Below are positions 1-11,932 of a stretch of 64,000 nucleotides of DNA, piece by piece. Below the pieces are notes generated by a model. It worked only from the letters and a program-made list of their open reading frames with translations. It was not told where the DNA came from and searched no databases. The DNA comes from Holothuria scabra (lineage: Eukaryota; Echinodermata; Holothuroidea; Aspidochirotida; Holothuriidae). Position 1 is the stretch's first letter. Each line of letters starts with the position of its first letter. The position numbers and the translations under genes are program-made. The stretch lies in NCBI GenBank assembly GCA_037179385.1, contig CM074188.1, positions 24,755,318 to 24,819,317 on the forward strand, in the 5' to 3' direction.

Positions 1-117
1 TAAAAAATAACTTCCTGTATAAATGTCACAAAAACTTCAAATACACGTAAGATTAATAGTCCTTTGAAGTTTACAACTGTGATATTCATCTAGTCCTAAA
101 TCAGTATCCAAACAATA

Positions 118-400
118 GTCAAATGCTGACAGCAAATGATGACCTGACTTTAGTCAAACAAAACTGGGGTCTGCCACCGTTTAGTCTTTCAACTTTCTGT
201 TTACATGTACCATGGATGGTTGTACACTACGTTTTATGTTCATTCCTTTAATTTCACTGTAAATGAGGGTTTCAAATTCATGTAGACAACAAATGACGAC
301 AATTTAAGGTGGATGAACCCCGCTAACGGCTGCCTACAGTCCCTTAACACACTCTACATAAGCCTCTGCTTTCTCCCCATCAGTGAACAGGCACATTGTT
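118..400 (+). repeat. Dispersed repeat family R1, copy 1
   Basis: The segment resembles 60390-60640 and 63440-63600 in the same orientation. Shared words in order are ATGGATGGTTGT (copies 1 and 2), a CATGTAGACA motif, and a block reading GGACCCC(G/A)CTAA(T/C)GGCTG followed by CTACAGT. No coding sequence or terminal inverted repeat is visible, so the class of element is unknown. It may be the end of a larger element not contained here. Confidence 0.6.
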
Positions 401-2146
401 TGCTTCTCCTATATAGCAGAACAATTGTTTTCATTATCTTCGTATTTTCACGGATGACTTCCAGGTGCATTTAAATTGTTGATACTATGAAGGATCCCCG
501 TCTAATTTCTGATTCACCGGGGATGTGATTAACAGTTTTATAGCAACTGTCTTCCCAGTGAGGAAAGAGAGGAAGCCCGCACCATGGCAAACAGAGTTGA
601 ATATGTCTGAATATTACAACTGTGATTTTGTAAGTAATATTTCAGGTGGAAAGATAGGATTGATCTTTCACAAAAGGAGGTCACGAGTGTGAACAAATTT
701 TCTATTGAGCACATGTACACATATAAATATACAAACATGTGTATAACTACCTTTACACATAAATATATAATGGCATGCCAGCAAAAAGTCTCCTTTGTAC
801 TTTTCAAGAATTCAAGAACCCTAAAGATTTCACCCCATCCCTTTCGACCCCTCCCCCACGTCTGCAAAAGTTTTACATTGATGGGCTTCTTAAAGTGGCT
901 ATTCTAATTACATGCTTGGGTAACAATGATGTCACTGAAAATATTTTTGGCAACACAAGTCAGTGTTGATTTTTCGTATGGTGAGCGAAGGAATACTAAT
1001 GACGTGAAGCAAATAGAAACACGACTTGAAAAAAAAAAACCATTTTGTTTCTTTTCTATACTGAACAACTTGAATTGCGGTCTGCAATTTCTGGCTTATA
1101 CAACTTGAAGATATTAAAATATGCAGTACTGGTGATGCTACATATAAAAGTTTAACAGTCCGAAACACCACCGGAAACCCTTCCAAACTGATTTCCAATT
1201 TGTCTATCATGACCGTTGACACAAAATGCTAATAAAAGCTGACAGATTGGTCGTGCTTGCGCAATATTGCATTAAAATGCACCAGGTTTGAAGAGAACAT
1301 TGTGCAAAAAGGGCCTCAAAAACTTCACCACACACATTATTACAAATTTAGCGCAATTTTCACCCAAACTACACCTTTGTAGTAGTCTACAGAAATTCTG
1401 AATTGGCTCAACTCTTGAATGACAACAATAAATTAAAAGAAAATGCAGATTACTGTAACTTACGTTACACATCATTTACTGCTCTAAGTGTTATGATTGA
1501 ACATTGAGTCTTGTATGTTCATCCCCCAGCAGTAAGTAGGTAAGGGAATTGGATCTGTCTGATTTGAGAAGACTTGTCCTTTTATTCGCTGGTTAACAAC
1601 TTCAACGGGAAATTCCCATGAATGAAGTGCACTACCCTAACGACTTTAGGTCGTGCAGTTTTATCTCTGTTTTGAATGAGGACTTTCTACCGGTACGATA
1701 GTGTCATATTCATAGGGAATCTATATGTATTTAGAATTAAATGTCGCCCTCTTTCAAAATCGTAAAGCTAAGAACTATGACATCTGTCAGCCATCAATTT
1801 TTATAACCAGGGAACTGGGCTCCCTGGTCAGCCTCGTATTTACTGTTTTATTTTCTGCCGAAGCCAGTAAAACAGACTGTTAAATGTTAATTTTTTGCGG
1901 TTATGTCTCTTTCCAATAATTTGCTTGACGCGTAATCAACGATAAATTAAGTTATTAGGCCACAAGTGTACATAAAGACCGAATAATCAGTTGAAAGACG
2001 TTCGATATTCGAAAAAAGGGACTGGTTGCATCTCATTTAAAAATTGGTTCCAAAATATACAGTACACCAGTTGCTCTGAAATATCCAATTCCGTTCCCCA
2101 GGAGTTGAAGAATTTTGTCCTCTGCTAGTTACCTGGTTTGAATTTC
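401..2146. other. Stretch without a recognisable gene
   Basis: Only short open frames occur, none with a known domain or coding-like composition. The one distinct structure is a small hairpin at 1807-1827 with arms CCAGGGA and TCCCTGG, described separately. Confidence 0.55.
1807..1827. repeat. Short GGGAGCT-type hairpin
   Basis: Arms CCAGGGA and TCCCTGG enclose a 7-base loop. Similar hairpins occur at 12603-12630, 51325-51350 and 61265-61284, so this is a recurring small palindrome and not a single chance hairpin. Confidence 0.5.
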
Positions 2147-2148
2147 GT

Positions 2149-2475
2149 ACACTCTTATAATTAAGAGAGTAAAATTTCACTCGTTACGAGGTTGAAAGTT
2201 ACAAAGTTCACTCCAGAAGGGCCGAAATTCACTCCAAAAACAGTGAAATTCACTCCAAGAAGCGTGAAATTCACTCCAAATGAGCAAAGTTACACTCTTG
2301 ATAGAATGCCTACAAAACCACCGTTAAAAAGAGTGATTCCTGGAGGCACTCGTTAAGAAGTGAATTTTCAACTTCTTGGAGTAATTTTCACTATCCTTGG
2401 AGTGAATTGTCATTCTAATTGAGGGAATTGAAACTTCCAGGGTGACTAAATTTCACTCTTCTTTTATAGTGTAAT
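2149..2475. mobile_element. Palindromic MITE, AGTGAA family, diverged copy
   Basis: The ends read TACACTCTTATAATTAAGAG at the left and, on the other strand, TTACACTATAAAAGAAGAG at the right. The interior is made of repeated AAATTCACTCCAA and its complement, about a dozen times, around a centre near 2310. The same architecture is seen at 27681-28066, 36304-36632 and 57593-57860. No transposase is encoded; the element is non-autonomous. Confidence 0.7.
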
Positions 2476-3605
2476 ATATTGCCATATGAAGACAAATAAT
2501 GCCAAATAGTACGTAATCTATTATACTTCATCCAACAAGCAACATTTAAAAGCGATGACAAAAACCAATGACATTTGTAAAATGGCATGCTCAAATACTG
2601 GTAAAAGTAACTCGCAATGGGGTTGTCCTTGTGTATGTTTAGATGTCATTGATAGTTGGCCTCACTATACTCCAGACGGCGGCCATTTATCAAGCATCAA
2701 GTACGCAGCTGGTATACTCTAAGGGACTTAAGTGCCTGCTTATAGGTCACTTATTTTCAATGTAACAGACCACGACAGACATGCTTTCCATCAGCTGGTC
2801 GAGTTGATTGTTTCGATTAGTATGAACGTCTTCTTTGTTGATGAGTCAGAGCTGGCAGCTTTGTCATATATATGGTAAGTTTTCCAAACCGATGAGTATC
2901 ATCCTTTCAAGGGAAAAATTGCGTTTAAAATGGTCCATCATAGCATTGAAAGAAAATAGCTCTAGTCATTATCAAATTATTTGATCTCGACATCCCCAAC
3001 GATAGTTTCATCTCTTCAGAATGTTTTGCACAAGAAAGAGGTATGGAAGTTGCATCTTTTGAAATGTTGAAAGTTTGGGTGAACAAATTTTTCTTGAGCA
3101 AACAATTTGTATCTGAGGGAAAATTATTTCTTGAAAAGAAGGCGTCCATATTGCCTCATTTTTAATTATTTTTTTACTCTTTGCCAATAGTGAAATATCG
3201 GTTTTAAAAGGATGAATTTTCCACGTAAAACAAGCGCAATATTTCCCTTTCATTGTGCATAACTTTCAAAGAATGAGAACGAATGGATACGCCAATCGGC
3301 TGGTCATGTGACTGTCAGATGAATTAGCAATTATAAAAAACATGAAACCAGTTGACAAAAATAACTTGTTCAAATTAGAAATGAGTGGTATGTCTCAGCA
3401 TGGAACTGTACAGGACAACCCTAAGTCAAATACGACACAGGTAATGCCCCAAGAAAACTCCCGTTTACCCCCAATTGCCCAATAACCCCCAAGAACATTT
3501 TTCCCATGGACAATGGCCCATCATTCTCCTTATCTACCTCAATGCAAGTTACACAATAAACGATGCGATACCCTCCAGAAACACCCTTTTGCCCCCTCAC
3601 GGTAA
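2476..3605. other. Stretch without a recognisable gene
   Basis: No frame longer than about 80 codons and no repeat shared with the rest of the window was recognised. A short palindrome-poor AT-rich stretch surrounds 3150-3200. Confidence 0.5.
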
Positions 3606-3715
3606 ACACTATAGATGCTAAACATACCTGGCCGGAACGTTTTACTTTTAAACATGTTTAATTGCCAAACATATAGTGTTTAATAGTTAAACGTGTTTAG
3701 AATTTTAAAGTGTTT
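3606..3715. mobile_element. Fragment of TAAACACGTTTA-type MITE
   Basis: Repeated words TTAAACATGTTTAATTG and TTAAACGTGTTTAGAATTTT match the interior of the element at 37745-38010. Only one side is recognisable, so this is a truncated or strongly decayed copy. Confidence 0.5.
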
Positions 3716-3734
3716 TTAAAGTAGGCGCAAAATA

Positions 3735-3850
3735 AAGGCATATTCTGGAGACAAAATTCATTAACTTCAAAATATGCAGAAAAATGTTCTCTTTCAGGTG
3801 GTGAAAACTGCATCTCAATAGCATATAGCGTTCTGAAGAGCCATATTTTT
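3735..3850. repeat. Dispersed repeat family R2, copy 1
   Basis: Resembles 62200-62290 in the same orientation. Shared words include TGCAGAAAAAT, TTCTCTTT, AAAACTGCA and AATAGCATATAGC. It directly follows the TAAACACG element fragment. The element class is unknown. Confidence 0.55.
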
Positions 3851-4744
3851 GGAGTAATGCAATTTCTCTTGAGATTCGGTGAATGATTGTGTAATCTGTG
3901 ATGCAATCGTGGCACATTAATTTGACATTGCATTCAATTAATTTATAATATTGATACTGCTGCAGGCAATAATAAGCATCATCATTGGTTGTGCTCTACA
4001 CATGGTGAAGGGTAATGCTAAATCTGCAGGAAGCGATTTTCAAACATTCCAGCAGTATCGAATTTGAAGAACAAACAGGACGTTCAATTATAAAGGAAAA
4101 CAAAAGGAATTTGATGCAATGTGCCCACAACACATAACTTCCAGATGCTTTGTTGAAAAGCAGAGGCATTTTTTTTAAAAAAAAAAACCCCAATCATTAA
4201 AGTAACATATCTTGAGTTAGGAAAATGGTATTGAGACAGGGATTGAACGACATGGTGCAGAAAATTTTTGTATTTCTTACAACACCCAGGGGAAAGGCCA
4301 CCAGAATATGCCTTAAATGACTAATGAGAGGAGTCCAAAACGACATAAAACAATTTTTTCAGTAAATTACAATTTACAACAATTTTTCAATAAATCACAA
4401 TGTTCTAACGAGTGAAATTTCACTCTTTTGATTTTTAGAGGTAATACTTCATTGATAGTACCCTGAAATGTGTGTGTTCAGTAGATTGAATCAGGTATCT
4501 TCCAGCTCCCTGGCTGAGTGTACCACAATCACTTCACAAACAGGAGCGGAACCGGGATTTCCCAATATGGGACTTAACCACCCCGGGCCGTCAACCTGAA
4601 ACTCAGTCCAACAAATATTGCTGTGAGGAAACAAACATAGAGGTAAAATTCTTGGAAGTTAAATCGTTCCGAAAAGTTGACCTTTTTATCAGTTTATTGA
4701 AAAGTAATGAATTACAAAAACTCAAAGAGAAACGCAATCGAGTT
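3851..4744. other. Stretch without a gene; one AGTGAA fragment
   Basis: A short piece at about 4408-4438 (AGTGAAATTTCACTCTTTTG) looks like one terminus of the AGTGAA MITE family without its partner. Otherwise nothing was recognised. Confidence 0.45.
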
Positions 4745-4757
4745 GTCAGTCCTGCTA

Positions 4758-5225
4758 TTACTGGTCGCCCTCACACTGAATTGGACCGCCTTCAGACTTG
4801 AGAGCTGATCTCGAAGGGGGATCAGATCCGGATCAGATCCTCCCCTCGAGGTCAAAGGTTTTGCTTTCACACTTGATCCCCTGCGGTGAATCAAGCCCCG
4901 ATCAAGCGATCAACAAACAGGAAGTGACGCAATGAACCCGCCTTGTCCTCGTAGTTGTCTGAAAGTGTAAACAACGTCGAGCACATACACTGTACGTATA
5001 CACCAATTGCACGAGGTCATGTTGATCTCGGGTCACCTTGATCCTCCGAGCTTTCACACACGGTTTTTTGATCCCCCGCGCGAGATCTGATCTGCCCCGG
5101 TGGGTGGATCAAAATCTCTGGATCTGACCCTGAGTGCGAGAGCTTTCACACTACAAAGTTGATCTCGAGGGGTGGATCAGATCCGGATCTGATCCCCTGC
5201 TTGAGATCAAGTGTGAAAGCACTCT
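4758..5225. mobile_element. GATC-rich palindromic element
   Basis: The region has several copies of GGGATCAGATCCGGATC and its complement, together with GCTTTCACAC end-like words at about 4862, 5052 and 5141 and the complement TGTGAAAGC at 5211. The outer ends (CTCACACTGAA at left, TCAAGTGTGAAAGC at right) are inverted. Multiple internal end-like words suggest either nested insertions or an element built from repeated ends. No coding capacity is visible. The element at 19461-19855 has similar ends and a related GGATCGGATTCCGATCC word. Confidence 0.55.
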
Positions 5226-5966
5226 TGGAGATGTCGCATGTCCTTGGAGATGTCGCATGCCTCGAGGTATCCAATAGTCCCCAGTAAGAGGAAGCCTTTC
5301 CCCACAGGAGTTCTACAGTCGCTATTGCCTTATGGTGCCATCTCTTTCAACATTGACTTCTCTGATAAACTTTAACTGATAAACGGGAAAGTTCAATTCT
5401 GCAGACCAGAGTTTTTCAGGAATGCTACTAAAGCTCGGGAAACGTCGTTAATCCTAGTTCAGATCAGGCAACTCCGTTTCTTTTCATGGAGAAGTGAACC
5501 AGTTTCACCAGGGAGATGCAACCTACATTTCACCTATAGATATCCAACGAGCATGTTACTTTGAAAGGTTAAGGAGGCCAGTTTAGAGGGAAATCGTTGT
5601 AATTTACATCATACACGTGGAGCCGTATGTTTGGATGCAGGCTAATCTTACCTGTAACTTATTTCCCAACAGGCAGTTCCCTTTATAAAACATTTCACTT
5701 CATACGATCAAAGTGATATTTTATGTTGAATGGAGGACAATGGCCGCAAGGTATTTCTTATCGTGACGAGAACGTAGTTACAACAAACCCTAAGAGATTT
5801 TCATTGTACCTCTTCATGTACGCTATGCATGATATTCACATAATTCACTGATTAAAAACCTCCTTATAAGAGTATACGGGTGATGATGCGTTGAATGTGT
5901 TTTCGTCGGAAGAAATGTTGGATAGTCTCCTGTTGATGCTTTCTGGGATGTTCTTTAGGATAAGTG
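5226..5966. other. Stretch upstream of the Penelope-like element
   Basis: A short tandem duplication of CTTGGAGATGTCGCATG occurs at 5224-5260. No gene was recognised. The boundary of the retroelement with this flank is uncertain. Confidence 0.45.
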
Positions 5967-6270
5967 GGGGGTGGTTAAAAACGGACACGTGGGGGTGGTT
6001 AAAAACGGACACGTTCAAAAGCAGCGAGCATATACGTATCTAACGTTATTGACATCATTCTACTTCAGGCTTCTGAGGAGTGAGGACCTACATTATTGGC
6101 CCTTACGAAACAGTTCTGTAAAGCTATGCTGTAAGAACTTATTGCAACCTTTTCAATATTACAGCTCCCTTCACAGGGTTGAGCACTTTACCATTGCCTG
6201 GTTGACATTACTAATTAATTTTTACTATTACGGTTATTTAGCTCCAGTTTTCTGTTGAGCACTTTGTAAA
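5967..6270 (+). repeat. 5' pLTR of the Penelope-like element
   Basis: It starts with a short tandem duplication of GGTTAAAAACGGACACGT (about 5972 and 5998). The part from about 6002 to 6152 recurs almost unchanged at 8463-8620. It contains the hammerhead core described separately and leads directly into the ORF. Confidence 0.8.
6068..6125 (+). ncRNA. Hammerhead ribozyme motif, type I, in 5' pLTR
   Basis: The conserved core is complete: CTGAGGA (CUGANGA) at 6073-6079 and GAAA at 6107-6110. Stem II is formed by GTGAGGACC (6080-6088) with GGCCCTTAC, which pair with one G-U and one mismatch. Stem III is CAG/CTG with a two-base loop, followed by U-A, so cleavage is predicted after A6120 (GUA). 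Stem I pairs GGCTT (6068-6072) with AAGCT (6121-6125). Hammerhead motifs with minimal stem III are known in PLE terminal repeats. The fold was done by hand. Confidence 0.72.
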
Positions 6271-6275
6271 CCATA

Positions 6276-8399
6276 ATGGACAATAGGTTCGACCGAGTCA
6301 ATTTCGGATACTCTACAAAGAACATACCTATACCGTCAAACAAGAGCTATTTGAAAAGATTCATCTTAAAAACTGAATCATTTCTAAGGAACGTAAGATG
6401 GAGAACTTATTTCTTTCTCAACCCCCAAACCGGTGTAAACAAAAAAGAACATTACGGCTTCCGATCGATACCCGAACTAAAAGAGTTCGAGGACGGCATG
6501 ATGAGCCTTGTACAGAATATTAAGTTTAACAACAATCGCAAGCCCTTCCAAGCACAGTTAAAAACCGACACGACCAAAATCAAAGCGGACAGTAAAGTAT
6601 ACGTTGCGGCTGACAAAACCAACAATTTCTACAAATTCGAACCTGAACAGTATAACAAGCTGGTACAACAAAACGTCAACAAAGCATACAAAAAAGCACC
6701 GCCCAACACACGCAATCAAATAACTGCAGCTGACAAAATTATAGCTCCAAAACTTGAAATTAGTGACAGAGTCGACATCACAAGCGAAAAACAAGCATTT
6801 ATTACACTAAAAGACCACAAGCCGAACTTCAACAACAAACCCACATGCAGACTAATCAACCCATCAAAATCAGAACTAGGGAAGATTAGCAAACAAATAC
6901 TAGAACGGATAAATTCAGAAATCAAACAATCTACAGGTAACAACCAACCAATGGAAGAACACAAGTGAAGTCATAAACTGGTTTAATGAAATACACGACA
7001 AACAGCAACAATCGTTTATTGCTTTTGACGTTTGTGAGTTTTACCCCTCAATTACTACCGACCTCCTCAGCGAGGCTCTAGACTTTGCATCAAACTACAC
7101 AGACATACCATCATTCGAAAGGCATATTATCTTCCACACAAAGAAAACTATGCTGTTCAATGTTGAAACACCATGGTGCAAGCGTACCGAATCTTTATTC
7201 GATGTCACCATGGGTAGTTTCGACGGTGCTGAAACTTTTGAACTAATAGGATTGTACCTCCTATCACAACTTCAGCACATTAACATGAATGTCGGCCTAT
7301 ACAGAGACGACGGTTTGGCTGTTTGCAAAGCAACACCAAGGCAAACAGAAAAAATAAAGAAAGAAATATGCAAGATATTCTCAAATAACAATCTTAAAAT
7401 AGAAATTGAAGCAAACAAAAAAATAGTGAACTTCTTAGACCTTACCCTTGATCTTAGCACAAGCACATACAAGCCATACATGAAGCCAAACAACACCCCT
7501 CTCTATGTGCACAAACAAAGCAACCACCCCCACTTATCATAAAGAACATCCCAGAAAGCATCAACAGGAGACTATCCAACATTTCTTCCGACGAAAACAC
7601 ATTCAACGCATCATCACCCGTATACCAGGAAGCATTACAAAGAAGTGGCTATGGGTACAACCTAAAGTACGAGACCCAACCCCCTAGCACCAGTCATTCC
7701 AAGGGAGCCCCGAAACGAAGACGAAATAGGAACATAACCTGGTTCAACCCCCCGTTTAGTGACAGTGTCACAACCAACATTGGCAAGAAATTCTTTAACC
7801 TCTTGGACAGCTGCTTCCCACCTGGGCACAAACTACATACTTTACTCAACAGGAACACGGTGAAACTGAGTTACAGCTGCATGGCAAACATAGACCAAAT
7901 TATATCAGCGCACAACAAATACATACTGGCGAAACAGGAAGTACAACCAGCAACGCGAAGCAACTGCAATTGCAGAAAGCAAAGTGAGTGCCCATTGGAA
8001 GGCAACTGCCTCACGAACAACATTGTGTACCAAGCAACTGTAACACGCCACGACAACAACAACGAAGAAACATACATTGGTCTAACAGAGAACACATTCA
8101 AAACAAGATACACCGCCCACAAGTCTAGCTTTGAACACAAAGACAAAAGACACGCGACTGCACTCAGTGAATACATCTGGAATCTAAAGGATACAAATGT
8201 ACAACACTCCGTAAAATGGAAACTAATGAACAAAGCTCGAGCATACTCCACTTCATCTAAAACTTGTAATCTCTGTCTGGAAGAAAAGTTCTTCATTATA
8301 CTCAAACCTTCCTTAGCAACTCTAAATAAAAGAAACGAACTGGTAAGCTCTTGTAGACACAGGAACAAACATCTACTGTGTAACTATTCTAATAGGTAA
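6276..8399 (+). pseudogene. PLE reverse transcriptase with GIY-YIG endonuclease, two frameshifts
   Basis: A ~708-codon reading frame is split in three. Frame one (6276 to about 6945) carries the N-terminal region with FFLNPQTGVNKKEHYGFRS and the RT fingers (VAADKTNNFYK, ITLKDHKPNF, CRLINPSKSE). Frame two (about 6949-7530) carries the palm: [10 protein letters not shown] (motif A), TMGSFDGAE (motif B), LYRDDGLAV (motif C) and [10 protein letters not shown]. Frame three (about 7533-8399) carries the thumb/linker, a CNC...CPLEGNC cluster, and the GIY-YIG domain with TYIGLTENTFKTRYTAH, then CNLCLEEKFF. The first shift is near 6935-6949; the second fits loss of one C in the C-run at 7526-7531. The two shifts compensate. 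ATG 6276 has A at -3 and G at +4. Catalytic residues look intact, so decay is recent. Confidence 0.88.
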
Positions 8400-8458
8400 T
8401 TTATCTTGGCTCGCTGTACAGCGTTCGTGCCTGTTCACATCGAACACGGAAAGAACAC

Positions 8459-9081
<623 letters not shown>

Positions 9082-9082
9082 A

Positions 9083-9092
9083 ATATATATAT

Positions 9093-9124
<32 letters not shown>

Positions 9125-9136
9125 TATATATTATAC
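9083..9136. repeat. (TA)n tract, interrupted
   Basis: TA repeats with occasional AA or TT breaks between the MITE and the next repeat unit. Confidence 0.9.
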
Positions 9137-9137
9137 A

Positions 9138-9268
9138 ATTGTATTCAGCTGGATGGCATCATCTTTGATCTCTGGTTGGGCTTGCGTCAAACGAGAACAA
9201 GTGCTGTTGCAAAAAATTAGGCGCCTGCTCAGGAGGTGAATTGCGAGTTGCTTCATCTGTTATTTGAT
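9138..9268 (-). repeat. Repeat unit A, copy 1 (decayed coding)
   Basis: Matches 14144-14270 in the same orientation. On the minus strand both copies preserve a frame reading TQAxxEIKxDxIQLNTI with mostly conservative differences, which suggests a fragment of a former coding region. This copy is cut by TA tracts on both sides. The protein family was not recognised. Confidence 0.5.
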
Positions 9269-9272
9269 ATTA

Positions 9273-9922
<650 letters not shown>

Positions 9923-9924
9923 AG

Positions 9925-10042
<118 letters not shown>

Positions 10043-11045
10043 GTTTAATTCTAGACTTGAAGTAAACTATAATCACCTTTTGTTTTTGACGTACACCACT
10101 TTAACATCTGACAGTATATCACTTTATGATTTCCGTAGGAATGGTGGTGCCTTATCACGTTGACAGATTTATTATAATTACCGACTCTGTAATTACATGG
10201 TTGTCATACCTATTCCATAACAATTAAGAAAAGATTTCATAAGTAAAGGTTTAATGAACAATCATCTTTTGTGTACCTACCTTGATTGCCACGAATTCAA
10301 TACCATACTGAGTGGTTGGCTCTCACATTTTCAAGGAAAAGTAAGACCACCTAAGGCATATTAACCGCTTGAACGGGTAAAGTGTAATTACAAGCTGGAC
10401 TGTCGTGAAAACGAAGAATGGTTAAAAATGAGCAATGGTCAAATGCAGAAAAAAGGTTCGTGTAATTATCTTAGATGCCATTCAGAATGCATCCAACAGT
10501 TTAGAGAACTGCATTTTCAATTTTGTTCTTGGACCAAGTCCGTTGACCTTTCCGAGTCGTCCTTCGTCAAAGTTCGTTTCCTTTAACACAATCATGTATG
10601 TTTATCTTTATTTTTCGTTATGTTAGTCCTGAATTAGTATCTGTTCATTGTTTACAATGTCAGTGGGAGGAGTGAAAGGTGAACACTCTGAATTCCTTCC
10701 CAATAAAGTGCTTTCACGGTATGTCAAAAATAATTAGCTACGCCCACTGCCGGGCAAAATTCAACTGTTTTAGTGCAACAGTCACACGAAGGTTGCCAGT
10801 TGCTTCTCGAATAGCTGCGCTAACTGTGTACTTCACTACAATTTGCCCGTTAAAGGTTGAGGGAGCAGGGATTTGTCGTAAGTGAAAGCACAGTATACTG
10901 GGCGGCTGGAGAGATAAACATATCAATGCTTCAGGAGCAGCGTCTGAGGGTAGAGGGAAACCTCTCTCTGTATTCGGAGGAAAATTTGAGCAGAAAGGGA
11001 AAAGAAGGGGACAAGATTGAGAGTAGAACTCAACTCATGCTTTTA
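10043..11045. other. Stretch without a recognisable gene
   Basis: Only short frames without recognisable domains. No repeat shared with the rest of the window was seen. Confidence 0.45.
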
Positions 11046-11050
11046 ATACC

Positions 11051-11084
11051 TTGGGCCTTCCCAATCATGACTGGGAAGGCCCAA
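11051..11084. repeat. Perfect 13-bp inverted repeat
   Basis: TTGGGCCTTCCCA and its exact complement TGGGAAGGCCCAA are separated by 8 bases. This could form a stable hairpin. No U-run follows that would suggest a polymerase III terminator, and no function is assigned. Confidence 0.8.
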
Positions 11085-11499
11085 TGTATTTTAATGGGGG
11101 CATGGTTCATTATCCCTCTCTTTTATTGAAAAGTAAACAAGGTGGCGATTCAAGGTCATGTTTTCCTCTCGTCAATGAGAATTCATGCCTGGTTACCAGT
11201 GAACAAACAAACCTCAAAACCCAGTAGCCCTCTTTGATTACTGAAAAACCTAACTATGACAACGCTGACTGTGAAACAAGTGTGAGCCTACGGAATTCAG
11301 ACCATTGTGGAACATGGGGTCGGTGGCACCCGAGTTTGTCGGACGGAATGTTACGGGGGAGAGGGAATCAAAACCAAACAAAGATGACACTTTGCAAGAG
11401 ATGTATTGGACACACATTTGAGTTTCCATGAGGAGAACATGGGACAAGAATGAAGAATATTTACAGAAATCGAAAAAGGTGGATTTAAGGATTGCACCC

Positions 11500-11828
11500 C
11501 ATTTCTCACTTAACTTGCCAAAGATGTTCTACTGCCTTTTCAGTTTGTTTGAACTTAAACACCACACCTTTTCTCAACAACTTAAATCGGTAACTGCTAA
11601 ATAAACCCCTTTATTCCGACACCCCTTTATTTCAACAAATCCAACACCCCTATGCTCCGAAAACTCGATCGTAAATGAATATAGGGATTGTCGGAACATA
11701 GGGGTGTCGAAATAAAGGGGCTTATATAGCAGTTACCGATTTAAGTTGTTGAGAAAAGGTGTGGTGTTTAAGTTCAAACAAACTGAAAAGGGAGTAGAAC
11801 ATCTTTGGCAAGTTAAGTAAGAAATGTG
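11500..11828. mobile_element. Large fold-back element
   Basis: Two long inverted arms, 11500-11660 and 11691-11828, match almost base for base and flank a ~30 bp spacer. Shared words include AACTTGCCAAAGATGTTCTA, CCACACCTTTTCTCAACAAC and AATCGGTAACTGCTA. The left arm has an extra ~24 bp partial duplication of the CCCCTTTATTCCGACA block. The whole could fold into one hairpin. No ORF is present, and no other copy occurs in the window. Confidence 0.85.
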
Positions 11829-11861
11829 TTTCGGTTGGGGTGGGTTAGGTTACACATTGGG

Positions 11862-11932
11862 TTAATTCGAGCCCGTCACCGTCTTTTTCCAGTTGTGGCT
11901 CAACAAGCAGGTGGTTGGTGTAGGGATGAGAG
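11862..11932 (-). mobile_element. SINE-1 fragment
   Basis: The segment with TTTTTCCAGTTGTGGCTCA is the middle of the SINE-1 family seen complete at 21093-21345. The tRNA-like head and the tail are not recognisable here. Confidence 0.55.

Noticed and set aside
7871..8368. 165-codon minus-strand frame opposite the GIY-YIG domain
   Set aside because: It is the antisense of the PLE coding frame, which has clear domain motifs on the plus strand.
11051..11084. Bacterial-type terminator
   Set aside because: There is no T-run after the hairpin and the genome is eukaryotic.
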